Part shown: positions 48,218 to 56,496 of the stretch, piece by piece | Layout: every line of letters starts with the position of its first letter | Position numbering within the stretch: the first letter of the stretch is position 1 | Source of the DNA: DATAVB01 sp036267955 | GTDB taxonomy: Bacteria > Actinomycetota > Actinomycetes > Mycobacteriales > QHCD01 | Direction of reading: 5' to 3' | DNA length: 64,000 nt | NCBI GenBank assembly: GCA_036267955.1 | Contig: DATAVB010000166.1 | Span: 1-64,000, forward strand | Translations under genes and position numbers: made by a program | Notes under the pieces: model-generated | Told to the model about the DNA's origin: nothing | Seen by the model: the letters and a program-made list of their open reading frames with translations, nothing else | Databases searched by the model: none

Positions 48218-48285
48218 GACTGGGCCAGCCGACTGGGCCAGCCGATTGAGGCCAACTGATTGAGGCCAACTGATTGAGGCCAGCC
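48218..48285. repeat. Tandem 13/14-bp repeats downstream of rpiB
   Basis: Two copies of GACTGGGCCAGCC (48218-48243) are followed by GATTGAGGCCAACT twice and GATTGAGGCCAGCC once (48244-48285). The array lies in the 128-bp gap between two convergent genes. A related repeat lies at 31797-31873. Confidence 0.75.
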
Positions 48286-48325
48286 GAATAGCCGACTGCC
48301 TAATACCGGCAATAGTGCTATTGGA

Positions 48326-49033
48326 TCAGTGGGGCATCTCGCCGCTCGGCGGAACGTAGTTACGCCGGACGATGGGCAACTCGTCCGCGGCGGCCAGATC
48401 CTGCTCGGTCGGCCGAGCCGCATCGCGGGCCCGCGTCGCCGCTGAAATGGGGAGTTGGCTCGGCCCGGCGCCGATCAGCCCGCGCAGGCCGCGTTCGGCC
48501 CGATCCTGCCTGGAATCACGGCCCGGCTTGGAATCACGGCCCGGCCGGGAATCGTGACCCGGCTTGGAATCACGGCCCGGCCGGGAATCGTGACCCGGTT
48601 TGGAATCGCCGCCCGGCTTGAAGTCGTGCTGGGTGGAATCGTGCTGGGTGGAATTGTGCTGGGTGGAATCGGCGCCTGGTCTGGAGTCGGTCCGGCGCGC
48701 CGGGTCGCCCCGCCGGCCGGCTGCGGGTTCAACTTCGGAGTGGGCATTGCGCCCGTTGCCCGATCCGTTCTGCCCATCCCGTGGATCGTGTGGTGCCGGG
48801 CCATGCGGCGGATGCAGCGGCATGTCCGCCGGCGAAGCTGCGGCGTCCGGCTGCTGCGGCGCATGTTCGGGCATGTCGGCCGGTGAGGCGGGCCGTCGCC
48901 GGCGCCGAGTGCGGCGCCGGCCATCGTCGTTGCTCCCGGTGGCGTTGCCGGCGTCGCCATTGCTCCCGGTGCCGTTGCGGCCATCGTCGTTGCTCCCGGT
49001 GGCGTTGCCCGCGCCGTCCGGCGGTGTGTCCAT
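48326..49033 (-). CDS. Disordered repeat-rich protein with a conserved-looking C-terminal motif
   Basis: A 235-residue cytoplasmic protein. Residues 1-45 contain three GN(A/G)TGSN(D/G)DG repeats, then a basic block (RRRTRRRRR), Pro/His-rich segments, STQHDSTQHD repeats and five units of the type DS(K/R)PG(H/R). The last about 65 residues are different: RGLRGLIGAGPSQLPISAATRARDAARPTEQDLAAADELPIVRRNYVPP. This I recall seeing as a conserved segment in actinobacterial proteins of unknown function. The basic disordered body suggests nucleic-acid or polyanion binding. ATG 49033 has GAGGAGG upstream. Function unknown. Confidence 0.75.
   Translation of the reverse strand: MDTPPDGAGNATGSNDDGRNGTGSNGDAGNATGSNDDGRRRTRRRRRPASPADMPEHAPQQPDAAASPADMPLHPPHGPAPHDPRDGQNGSGNGRNAHSEVEPAAGRRGDPARRTDSRPGADSTQHNSTQHDSTQHDFKPGGDSKPGHDSRPGRDSKPGHDSRPGRDSKPGRDSRQDRAERGLRGLIGAGPSQLPISAATRARDAARPTEQDLAAADELPIVRRNYVPPSGEMPH
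48512..48606 (-). repeat. In-frame GGAATCRYGRCCCGGC repeat array
   Basis: Units of about 18 bp such as GGAATCACGGCCCGGCTT and GGAATCGTGACCCGGCTT alternate, encoding Asp-Ser-(Lys/Arg)-Pro-Gly-(His/Arg) on the minus strand. A second array of GGTGGAA(A/T)(C/T)GTGCTG units follows at about 48626-48668. Confidence 0.7.
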
Positions 49034-49129
49034 CCGAGTGGCCTCCTCGCGAGCCGGCTGGCCGGTCGGCACCCGCCCGGCCCGCCCATCATGCCGCAGA
49101 CGCGCCGACCATCCACCCCTGGACGAGAT

Positions 49130-49148
49130 CTATAGAACGTGTCTATAG
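49130..49148. promoter_or_regulatory. PadR operator and leaderless promoter
   Basis: CTATAGA (49130-49136), 5 bp, TCTATAG (49142-49148) is a perfect 7-5-7 palindrome. The right arm provides a -10 element TATAGT (49144-49149) whose expected start coincides with ATG 49157. The padR mRNA is thus probably leaderless, and a PadR dimer on the palindrome would block it. Both points are inferred from sequence. Confidence 0.7.
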
Positions 49149-49156
49149 TCGCCGTC

Positions 49157-49690
49157 ATGTCGATCGCCACCACCCTGCTCGGCCTGCTGGAGAGCGGCCC
49201 GCAGCACGGTTACAGCCTGAAGAAGTCCTACGACTCCTACTTCGGGCAGGATCGCGCCCTGGACTACGGGCAGGTCTACTCGACGCTGTCCCGCATGTTG
49301 CGGGCCGGCCTGGTCGAGGAGAACGGCGTCGAGCCGGGCGGCGGACCGAGCCGCAAGCGGTACGCGATTACCGACGCCGGGGTCACCGACCTGGAGCAGT
49401 GGCTGGGTACGCCAGAGCGTCCCGAGCCGTACCTGCAGAACACCCTCTACGCCAAGGTCGTACTGGCGCTGCTGTCCGGCCGGCCGGCCCACGACGTACT
49501 CGACCGCCAACGGACCGCGCACCTACGCACGATGCGCGACCTGACCCGCCGCAAGCGCGACGGTGACCTGGTCGACGCGTTGATCTGCGACCACGCCCTG
49601 TTCCACCTCGACGCCGACCTGCGCTGGCTCGAGCTCACCGCCGACCGGTTGGAACCCCTGGCGGCACGACTGAAGGGAGACCAGGGATGA
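49157..49690 (+). CDS. PadR-family transcriptional repressor
   Basis: A 177-residue PadR protein. The winged HTH (residues 3-80) reads LLGLLESGPQHGYSLKKSYD, then LDYGQVYSTLSRMLRAGLVEE and GPSRKRYAITDAGVTDLEQWL. The C-terminal helical dimerisation domain (HDVLDRQRTAHLRTMRDLTRRKRDG) is of the Vir_act_alpha_C type. It overlaps the ABC ATPase gene by 4 nt and should repress the PadR-ABC operon through the palindrome overlapping its promoter. An inducer, perhaps a drug the transporter handles, is likely but unknown. ATG 49157 is preferred over GTG 49139, which lies inside the palindrome. Confidence 0.9.
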   Translation: MSIATTLLGLLESGPQHGYSLKKSYDSYFGQDRALDYGQVYSTLSRMLRAGLVEENGVEPGGGPSRKRYAITDAGVTDLEQWLGTPERPEPYLQNTLYAKVVLALLSGRPAHDVLDRQRTAHLRTMRDLTRRKRDGDLVDALICDHALFHLDADLRWLELTADRLEPLAARLKGDQG

Positions 49691-50406
49691 CCACCACCCC
49701 GGCACCGACGCGGCGCACCGAATTGCGGGACGATCCGCTCCTCACCGCCCGCGACCTGCACAAGTCCTTCGGCGCGACGCCGGCACTCGACGGCGCCAGC
49801 ACCGAGGTCCGGGCCGGCGAGGTGCTCGCCGTGATGGGTCCGTCCGGCTCGGGCAAGTCCACCCTGCTGCACTGCCTGGCCGGCATCCTGTTGCCCGACG
49901 CCGGCACCGTCACCTACCGCGACCAGGAGCTGTCCGCACTGAGCGACCGACCGCGAAGTGCGCTGCGGCGTACGGATTTCGGCTTCGTCTTCCAGTTCGG
50001 TCAGTTGGTGCCGGAGCTGTCCTGCCTGGCCAACGTCGCGCTGCCACTGCGGCTCGGCGGTATGCCGCGCCGGCAGGCCGAGCGGCTGGCGGCGGAGGGG
50101 CTGAGCCGGCTTGAGGTCGACGACGTCGCGGACAAGCGGCCCGGTGAGACCTCCGGCGGGCAGGGCCAGCGGGTCGCGGTTGCGCGGGCGCTGGTCGGGA
50201 GGCCGGCCGTGATCTTTGCCGACGAGCCGACCGGGGCGCTGGATTCGCTCAACGGGGAACGGGTGATGCAGCTGCTGGTGGACGCCGCCCGCGAGAGCAA
50301 CGCGGCCGTGGTGCTGGTGACGCACGAGGCCCGGGTCGCCGCCTACGCCGACCGCGAGATCGTGGTCCGCGACGGGCGGGTCCGCGATCTGGCCCCGGCG
50401 CTGTGA
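49687..50406 (+). CDS. LolD/MacB-type ABC transporter ATP-binding protein
   Basis: A 239-residue ATPase with Walker A GPSGSGKST (residues about 56-64), a Q-loop in GFVFQFGQLVPELS, the signature SGGQGQR and Walker B AVIFADEPTGALD, then the H-loop VLVTHEARVAA. The pattern is that of the MacB/LolD group, which power FtsX-type permeases. It couples to the permease gene downstream, which it overlaps by 4 nt (GTGA). Export or extrusion of a peptide, lipid or antibiotic is the usual role. Confidence 0.92.
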   Translation: MTTTPAPTRRTELRDDPLLTARDLHKSFGATPALDGASTEVRAGEVLAVMGPSGSGKSTLLHCLAGILLPDAGTVTYRDQELSALSDRPRSALRRTDFGFVFQFGQLVPELSCLANVALPLRLGGMPRRQAERLAAEGLSRLEVDDVADKRPGETSGGQGQRVAVARALVGRPAVIFADEPTGALDSLNGERVMQLLVDAARESNAAVVLVTHEARVAAYADREIVVRDGRVRDLAPAL

Positions 50407-52670
50407 CGGCACTGCCGGTCCGATCCGGCACCGCCTGGACCAGGGACCTGACCTTCGGCATCCGCCTGGCCATGGGTGCCCGCCGCTCGGGCTGGCTACG
50501 CCTCGCGCTCACCGCGTTCGGGACCGGAATCGGCGTACTGGTACTGCTTTTCGCCGCCTCGGTGCCGCATGTGGTGAGCCAGCACCACACCCGTTCGGAG
50601 GCGCCGCTGCAACAGACGACCCGGGTCGCCGGCGTGGCTCCGCTCCGGCAGGCCGAGGTCTACACCGACTATCACGGCGACTCGGTCAATCTGGACTATC
50701 TGCAGCCGACGGGTGCCAACTCACCGCTGCCGCCGGGCCTGAGCCGGTTGCCTGGTCGGGGCGAGGTGGTGCTGTCGCCGGTACTGGCCAAGCTGCTGGA
50801 ATCCTCGGACGGGCAGCTGTTGCGGCCGCGGATCCCGGGCCGCGTGGTGGGCACGATCGCCGACGACGGGCTGACCGGGCCCGCGGAGCTGATCGCGTAC
50901 ATCGGCGCGAAGATCCCGACATCGCAGGCGATGACCGTGTACGGGTTCGGCAGTGAGCAGCCGGGCCAGCCCACGCCGCCGCTGCTGTTGGTGCTGGTCG
51001 TGGTCGGTGCGGTGGTGCTGCTCTTTCCGGTGTTCGTCTTTGTCGTGACCGCAGCCCGGCTCTCCGGTGCCGAACGGGACCGGCGGCTGGCCGCCGTACG
51101 CCTGGTGGGTGCCGATGCCCGGCAGATCCGCCGGATCGCGGCCGGCGAGGCGGTGCTGGGTGCCGTCGCCGGGCTGGTCATCGGCGCTGGTCTCTTCTTG
51201 GCCGTACGACCGCTGGTCGAGCGGCAGACGCTGGGCAGCATCAGTGTCTTCACCCAGGACGTGGTGCCGTCGGTGCCGTTCCTGGTGATCATCGTGCTGG
51301 GCATTCCGGTGCTGGCCGTCGGCGCGACCCTGTTCGCGCTGCGCCGCACAATCATCGAGCCGCTCGGTGTGGTCCGGGAGGCATCGCCGAGCAAGCGCCG
51401 GCTGTGGTGGCGGCTCATTCCGGTGTTGCTCGGCATCGCTTTGCTGGCCGCGCAGGCGAGCCACCGGGCCGATCTGTCCACGACCGAGTTGGTGGCCGGC
51501 GTGGTGGCCCTGCTGCTGGGCATTCCGTTGTTGCTGCCATGGATCCTGCAGCGGGTCGTCGGCGCGGCGCGGCGGGGGACGCCGGCGCTGCAGCTGGCCA
51601 CGGGGCGGCTGCGGCTGGACAGCGGTACGCCGGCCCGGGTCGTGGCCGGCGTAGCAGTGGTGCTGGCTGGCGCGGTGGCGTTGTTCGCCTTGCTCGCCGC
51701 CGCGCAGCGCAACTACGGAATTCCGTCCGACAACGGGCGAGCGGGGCAGGCGACGATCGACCTCTCGACCCCTGGCGCGAGCCGCCCCGACGGCCTGGCG
51801 TCGACGGTCTCCCGGCAGCGTGGCGTATTAGCGGCGGCCGCGGTGCAGGAGGTCGGGCTGAGCGACGGCGGCGCCTCCTTTCAGGCGTACGTCGCGCCCT
51901 GCTCGAGTCTGTCCAAACTGGACAGTGCTATCCGGTCATGTCACGACGGCGACGTCTTCGCCAACGGCAATGCCGGCCTGCGGCCCGGCGAAAGCGAGCA
52001 GCTGACCTTCGGCTCCGACGACAGGTCGGTACGGATCCAGCTGCCGGGTCGGATCGGGAGCACGAGCGAGGACGGAATTCTGGCCTACACCGTCGCCATG
52101 ACCCCCGGCGCCCTGCGCGGCGTCTCGCTGTCGGAGGCCACCGCGAGTGTGCTGATCCGCTATGACCAGCGTCAGCGCGACACGATGGAACGGATCCGCA
52201 ACGCGGCCGCGCCGCTGCGCTGGCAGGCCTCGGTCGACGACCTCACCAGCGTCAGCGCGAGCGCCAACCAGCGCACCTTCGGCACGATCAAGCGCGGCCT
52301 GTACGCCGGCGCCCTGCTGACCCTCGGTATGGCCGGCGCCACCATGCTCGTGCTTGCCGTGGAGCAGGTGCGCGAGCGCCGCCGACAGCTGGCCGTGCTC
52401 GCCGCCAGCGGCGTACCGCGGTCGATGCTGGCCCGGTCGGTGCTGTGGCAGAACGCGATCCCGCTGGTGATCGCGGCGCTGGTCGCGGACGCCACCGGGC
52501 TGGTCCTCGGCGCGCTCCTGCTGCGCATCGCCGGCGAGCACGCCGGCGCGGACTGGACCGACACCGCCGTCCTGACCGCGGTTGCCGTAGCTGTCGTCGC
52601 GGCCGCCACGGCCCTGACCCTGCCGGCGGTACGGCGGGCGACCCGGCCTCAGATGCTGCGCAGCGAATAG
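50403..52670 (+). CDS. FtsX-type ABC transporter permease
   Basis: A 755-residue permease with two FtsX-like halves: an N-terminal helix, a large extracellular domain, three helices around residues 195-310, further helices at about 340-440, another extracellular domain with two cysteines (YVAPCSSLSKLDSAIRSCHDG), and three C-terminal helices. Basic RRRQLAVLAASGVPRSMLARSVLWQNAIP is the cytoplasmic coupling segment. It works with the upstream ATPase under PadR control. GTG 50403 overlaps the ATPase stop. A 25-bp hairpin follows as terminator. Confidence 0.9.
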   Translation: MTALPVRSGTAWTRDLTFGIRLAMGARRSGWLRLALTAFGTGIGVLVLLFAASVPHVVSQHHTRSEAPLQQTTRVAGVAPLRQAEVYTDYHGDSVNLDYLQPTGANSPLPPGLSRLPGRGEVVLSPVLAKLLESSDGQLLRPRIPGRVVGTIADDGLTGPAELIAYIGAKIPTSQAMTVYGFGSEQPGQPTPPLLLVLVVVGAVVLLFPVFVFVVTAARLSGAERDRRLAAVRLVGADARQIRRIAAGEAVLGAVAGLVIGAGLFLAVRPLVERQTLGSISVFTQDVVPSVPFLVIIVLGIPVLAVGATLFALRRTIIEPLGVVREASPSKRRLWWRLIPVLLGIALLAAQASHRADLSTTELVAGVVALLLGIPLLLPWILQRVVGAARRGTPALQLATGRLRLDSGTPARVVAGVAVVLAGAVALFALLAAAQRNYGIPSDNGRAGQATIDLSTPGASRPDGLASTVSRQRGVLAAAAVQEVGLSDGGASFQAYVAPCSSLSKLDSAIRSCHDGDVFANGNAGLRPGESEQLTFGSDDRSVRIQLPGRIGSTSEDGILAYTVAMTPGALRGVSLSEATASVLIRYDQRQRDTMERIRNAAAPLRWQASVDDLTSVSASANQRTFGTIKRGLYAGALLTLGMAGATMLVLAVEQVRERRRQLAVLAASGVPRSMLARSVLWQNAIPLVIAALVADATGLVLGALLLRIAGEHAGADWTDTAVLTAVAVAVVAAATALTLPAVRRATRPQMLRSE

Positions 52671-52681
52671 CACCGCCCGCT

Positions 52682-52742
52682 GTTTCCCGCCAATGTGGCG
52701 TTGGGGCAATCTAGTCACCCCAACGCCACATTGGCGCGAAAC
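52682..52742. terminator. 25-bp bidirectional terminator hairpin
   Basis: Arms 52682-52706 and 52718-52742 are complementary over 25 bp with one mismatch and an 11-nt loop. The core is GCCAATGTGGCGTTGGGG. The outer GTTTC/GAAAC supplies T-runs in both directions. It separates the convergent permease and alpha-glucosidase genes. Confidence 0.85.
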
Positions 52743-52766
52743 GAAACGAGTCGGCCGGGAACCGGG

Positions 52767-54371
52767 TCAGTCGGTGCGCAACCAGGCCGCGTGGTCGCTC
52801 GGCAGCCGGCCGTCCACCAGTTCGCCGCTGGTCAGCAGGATCGCGCTGTGCGGCGGCAGGTCGACCGCGCCCGCCGAGAGGTTGACCACGCAGCAGAAGC
52901 CCGGTTCGCGCGCGAACGCCAGCACGTTCGGGGCCGAGTCGAGCCAGCGCAGCGAGCCGTCGCCGAGCCCGTCCTGGCCCCGTCGGATCCGCAGCGCGGC
53001 CCGGTAGAGCTCCAGCATGGAGCCCGGCTCGCCGGCCTCGACCTCGGCGGTCAGGGCGGCCCAGGACTTCGGCTGCGGCAGCCACGGTTGCCCGGTGCTG
53101 AAGCCGTACGGCGGCTCGCCGCCTGACCACGGCAGCGGAACCCGGCAGCCGTCCCGGCCGCGGGAGGTGTGCCCGGACCGCTCCCAGACCGGGTCGGCCA
53201 GCGCCTCGACCGGCAGATCCTCGACCTCGGCCAGCCCCAACTCCTCCCCCTGATAGACGTACGCACCGCCCGGCAACGCCAGCGTCAGCAGCGCCGCGGC
53301 CCGGGCCCGTCTCGTACCCAGTTCCAGGTCGGTCGGCACGGTCCCGGCCGGCTGGTTCTCCTGGCCGGCGGCGCGGCCGTACCGGGTCAGATGCCGGATC
53401 ACGTCGTGGTTGGACAGCACCCAGGTCGTCGGCGCACCGACATCGGCGAGCATCGAGGTCGAGTCGTCGATCACCGCCCGCATCGCCTTCGGATCCCACG
53501 GCGCGCGGAGGAAATCGAAGTTGAACGTGGTGTGCAACTCGTCGGACCGGACGTACCGGGCCAGTCGCTCCGGCGGGCTCACCCACGCCTCGCTGACGAA
53601 GATCCGCGGCTCGTCGTAGCTGTCCGCGACCCGGCGCCAGTCACGATAGATCTCGTGCACCGGGTCCTGGTCCCAGGCCGGATGCCCCGGATTGAACGGG
53701 CCCTCGGTCGGGTCGTCGGAGATGTCGGGAAAGGTCGGGTCCTTGATCAGACCGTGCGCCACGTCGATCCGGAAACCGGCGACGCCGCGGTCGAACCAGA
53801 AGCGCAGGATGTCCTCGAACTCCGCCCGCACCTCGGGGTTCTCCCAGTTGAGGTCAGGCTGTTCGGGGGCGAACAGATGCAGGTACCAGGAGCCATCCTC
53901 AACCCGTTCCCAGGCTGGGCCACCGAAGGCCGCGCGCCAGTTGGTCGGCGGCAGTTCGCCGTTCTCGCCGCGGCCGGGCCGGAAGACGTACCGCCCCCGT
54001 TCCGGCGAACCCGACGGCGTGGCCAACGCCTCGCGGAACCAGCGGTGCTGGTCGCTGGTGTGGTTGGGGACGATGTCCAGGATCACCTTGATGCCGTGTT
54101 CGCGGCACTCGGCGAGCAGCGCCTCGGCGTCGGCGAGGGTGCCGAAGGCCGGCTCGACGTCCCGGTAGTCCGCCACGTCGTAGCCGGCATCCACCTGCGG
54201 CGACGGGTACCACGGGTTGATCCAGATGGCGTCGATGCCGAGGTCGGCGAGGTAGGGCAGCCGGGACCGGATGCCGGCGATGTCGCCGAGACCGTCGCCG
54301 GATCCGTCCACAAAGGACCGTAGGTAGACCTGGTAGATGACGGCGCTACGCCACCATTCGCGGTTGCTCAT
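52767..54371 (-). CDS. Alpha-glucosidase (GH13, oligo-1,6-glucosidase-like)
   Basis: A 534-residue GH13 enzyme hydrolysing alpha-glucosides such as maltose or isomaltose. Barrel signatures: VYQVYLRSFVDGSGDGLGDIAGI, DIVPNHTSDQH, GFRIDVAHG with nucleophile Asp203, VSEAWV with acid/base Glu261, and LSNHDV with the stabilising Asp323. A C-terminal beta domain ends in LVDGRLPSDHAAWL. Cytoplasmic, no signal peptide. It overlaps the upstream SAM hydrolase gene by 4 nt (ATGA) and so forms an operon with it. It is the intact paralogue of the degenerate gene at 29795-30958. Confidence 0.93.
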   Translation of the reverse strand: MSNREWWRSAVIYQVYLRSFVDGSGDGLGDIAGIRSRLPYLADLGIDAIWINPWYPSPQVDAGYDVADYRDVEPAFGTLADAEALLAECREHGIKVILDIVPNHTSDQHRWFREALATPSGSPERGRYVFRPGRGENGELPPTNWRAAFGGPAWERVEDGSWYLHLFAPEQPDLNWENPEVRAEFEDILRFWFDRGVAGFRIDVAHGLIKDPTFPDISDDPTEGPFNPGHPAWDQDPVHEIYRDWRRVADSYDEPRIFVSEAWVSPPERLARYVRSDELHTTFNFDFLRAPWDPKAMRAVIDDSTSMLADVGAPTTWVLSNHDVIRHLTRYGRAAGQENQPAGTVPTDLELGTRRARAAALLTLALPGGAYVYQGEELGLAEVEDLPVEALADPVWERSGHTSRGRDGCRVPLPWSGGEPPYGFSTGQPWLPQPKSWAALTAEVEAGEPGSMLELYRAALRIRRGQDGLGDGSLRWLDSAPNVLAFAREPGFCCVVNLSAGAVDLPPHSAILLTSGELVDGRLPSDHAAWLRTD

Positions 54372-55225
54372 CTGGCTCCCTGCTTGGAGAAGGTACGAAA
54401 TTCGACCGGGTCACCGGCCTGCAGTCGCAGCCGGCCGGCCGCGTTTCCGCCGTTGACCGCCACCGAAAGCAACCCGGCCGAGTCCATATAGGACAGAAGT
54501 TGGTCGCGTTCCACGGTGCCGAAGGTGCCGCCGAAGACGACCTCGTGCCGGCTCGAGTCGTCACCGGGGCTCTGCTCCGCAGTCACTCCGCCGGTCAGCA
54601 CCTCGACCTGTTCGCCCACCAGCAGCCCGGCCGCCGCCACGGCCGCCGAATCCGCGGAGGTCTGCACGTTGCCGAACCGGTCGACGGTGAGCACCTCGCA
54701 GCCGATGCGGCCCGGCGCGGCGGCCAGCACCGGCCGGCGCAGCCGTACCAGTTCGCTGGGGTCGACCGCCTCGCCCAGCTCGGCGAACTCGGCGCCGGCG
54801 GCCAGGTGGGCGCCGACCGGAGCGAAGATGTCGCGGCCGTGGAAGGTGGCGGTGACCACGGTCAGATGGAACGCCGGATTGTCGAGCCGGACCGCCCGCT
54901 CGACCCCGCCGAGAGCATTGGCCGCCCAGCCGAGCAGGCCGTTGTCCGGCCCGACCAGGAGCCCGCCGGGAGTCTGCAGTGCGACGGCCTGCCGCGCCGT
55001 ACCCACACCTGGGTCGACCACCGCGACGTGCACCGCCGAGGGGAGGTAGGGAGCGGTCTGCGCCAGCACCACGGCGCCTCGGCGGATGTCGCCCGGCGGC
55101 ACGTCGTGCGTGATGTCGATGACCCGGGCCGCCGGCGCGATGCCGCCGATCACCCCGTGGCAGGCGGCGACGAACCCGTCATAGACGCCGTAATCGGTGA
55201 GGAAACTGATCCAGTTCGTGCGCAC
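54368..55225 (-). CDS. SAM hydrolase/SAM hydroxide adenosyltransferase (DUF62 family)
   Basis: A 285-residue enzyme of the chlorinase/fluorinase fold that uses hydroxide to split S-adenosylmethionine into adenosine and methionine. Signatures: the N-terminal FLTDYGVYDGFVAACHGVI, VIDITHDVPPGDIRRGAVVLAQTAPYLP, VVDPGVGT, VGPDNGLLGWA and ATFHGRDIFAPVGAHLA (the Arg-Asp-x-Phe-x-Pro-x-x-Ala-x-Leu region typical of hydrolases rather than halogenases). GTG 55225 gives the family start; 55252 is in frame. Its link with alpha-glucosidase in one operon is unexplained. Confidence 0.9.
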   Translation of the reverse strand: MRTNWISFLTDYGVYDGFVAACHGVIGGIAPAARVIDITHDVPPGDIRRGAVVLAQTAPYLPSAVHVAVVDPGVGTARQAVALQTPGGLLVGPDNGLLGWAANALGGVERAVRLDNPAFHLTVVTATFHGRDIFAPVGAHLAAGAEFAELGEAVDPSELVRLRRPVLAAAPGRIGCEVLTVDRFGNVQTSADSAAVAAAGLLVGEQVEVLTGGVTAEQSPGDDSSRHEVVFGGTFGTVERDQLLSYMDSAGLLSVAVNGGNAAGRLRLQAGDPVEFRTFSKQGAR

Positions 55226-55309
55226 CGCCCCACCGTACCCAGCCGCCACCACCGACTGGAGCGGTTAGCCTTCTTGCAGGCATCGATCCGGCGGAGGGAG
55301 GCGCGGGCC

Positions 55310-55354
55310 GTGGCGGACAGACGATTCGGTGGCGCTTCCCGGCGCGCCCGTTGA
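55310..55354 (+). CDS. 14-codon leader mini-cistron
   Basis: GTG 55310, preceded by GGAGGGAGG (55292-55300), reads through 14 codons to TGA 55352-55354. The stop overlaps the TTG start of the membrane protein (TTGA). The big gene has no ribosome site of its own, so it is probably translated by re-initiation from this mini-cistron. The alternative is a one-base sequencing error joining the two frames. Confidence 0.5.
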   Translation: MADRRFGGASRRAR

Positions 55355-56496
55355 TCAGGCCGGCCGAGCTGCGCGCGCGTCATCCACGCGCCTGGCGGGC
55401 CACCAAATGGATCGTCGGTCTGGTTCTGCTGGCCGTCGCGGTCCAGGTCGTCGCCAACACGTACGACGAGTTGCGCAGCGCCGCCGAGGACCTGACCCGG
55501 GTGCATCCCGGTTGGGTGGTCCTCGCCGCGCTGGCCGAGGCGCTGTCATATCTGTTGTACGCCGGGGCGCAGCGGCTGCTGCTGGCCAGTGCCGGCCGCC
55601 GTGTCAGCCTGGCGCCGCTGACCGGCATCACGGTCGCCGGGCAGGCCGCCTCCAACGTGCTGCCGGGAGGCCTGGCCGTCTCCAGCGTCGTGATGTACCG
55701 GCAGCTGCGCCGGCGCCGGGTGTCCGACGCCCTCACCGGCTGGATGCTGGTGGTGATCAGCCTGCTGTACGGGACGGCGTTGGCGCTGCTCACCCTGATC
55801 GGTATCCAGATCGCTGGCCACGACAATCCGATCCCGGGGTTGCGGGTGTTCAGCCTGAGCGTCGTCGGGGTGCTGCTGGTCGGGCTGATCCTGCTGTCGG
55901 TGCTGCGGTCCCGGCTCGCCCAGCTGCCGGTGGTAGCCCGGTCCGAGACGTTGCAGGCGCTGGTACGGCGGCTGCAGCAGGTGCATATCAGCCTGCCGGC
56001 GGTGGCCGGCGCGTTGGTGTTGCTGGTCGGCAGTTGGGCCGCAGATGCGGTCACCCTGATCATGGCATTCAACGGCGTCGGCCAGCAGATCCCCTGGCAC
56101 GGGTTGCTGCTCGCCTACTGCGCCGGGCAGATGGCGGCGTCGCTGCCGATCACGCCGGGCGGGATCGGCATCGCCGAGGGCAGTCTCACCGTGGCGTTGG
56201 TGGCGTTCGGCGGCGCCAAGACCGGGACCCTGGCGGCGGTGCTGCTCTATCGGCTGGTGGCGTACTGGGGACTTCTGCCGGTCGGCGGCGTGGCGTATCT
56301 GCTGCTGCGGCGCGGCGAGCGACGATTGCCGGCGGACCGGGTGCCGGGGGACCGAGACAGTGACCGGGACGCGGGACAGCGTCAGGTCGGTCCGATGCGC
56401 GAGGTCGTCGCCGGTCCGGCGCCTGGTGTCGTCGCCGGTCCGGCGCCTGGTGTGGTCGCGGAGCCGGAACGTGAGGGAGCGGAGGAACCGACGTGA
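55351..56496 (+). CDS. YbhN/LPG-synthase-like membrane protein
   Basis: A 381-residue protein with about eight helices in the lysylphosphatidylglycerol-synthase/YbhN transmembrane family (flippase-like). Visible pattern: KWIVGLVLLAVAVQVV, then YLLYAGAQRLLLASAGRRVSLAPLTGITVAGQAASNVLPGGLAVSSVVMYRQLR, and SLPITPGGIGIAEGSLTVALVAFG. The PGGIGIAEG loop is diagnostic. It probably moves or accommodates lipids. The C-terminal tail carries two GPAPGVVA repeats encoded by a 24-bp tandem repeat (56404-56451). The start is TTG 55351, coupled to the preceding mini-cistron. It overlaps the lipoprotein gene by 4 nt. Confidence 0.82.
   Translation: MIRPAELRARHPRAWRATKWIVGLVLLAVAVQVVANTYDELRSAAEDLTRVHPGWVVLAALAEALSYLLYAGAQRLLLASAGRRVSLAPLTGITVAGQAASNVLPGGLAVSSVVMYRQLRRRRVSDALTGWMLVVISLLYGTALALLTLIGIQIAGHDNPIPGLRVFSLSVVGVLLVGLILLSVLRSRLAQLPVVARSETLQALVRRLQQVHISLPAVAGALVLLVGSWAADAVTLIMAFNGVGQQIPWHGLLLAYCAGQMAASLPITPGGIGIAEGSLTVALVAFGGAKTGTLAAVLLYRLVAYWGLLPVGGVAYLLLRRGERRLPADRVPGDRDSDRDAGQRQVGPMREVVAGPAPGVVAGPAPGVVAEPEREGAEEPT
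56404..56451 (+). repeat. 24-bp tandem repeat, two copies, in the YbhN gene tail
   Basis: The unit starting GTCGTCGCCGGTCCGGCGCC is at 56404-56427 and identically at 56428-56451, in frame, encoding Val-Val-Ala-Gly-Pro-Ala-Pro-Gly. Confidence 0.85.
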
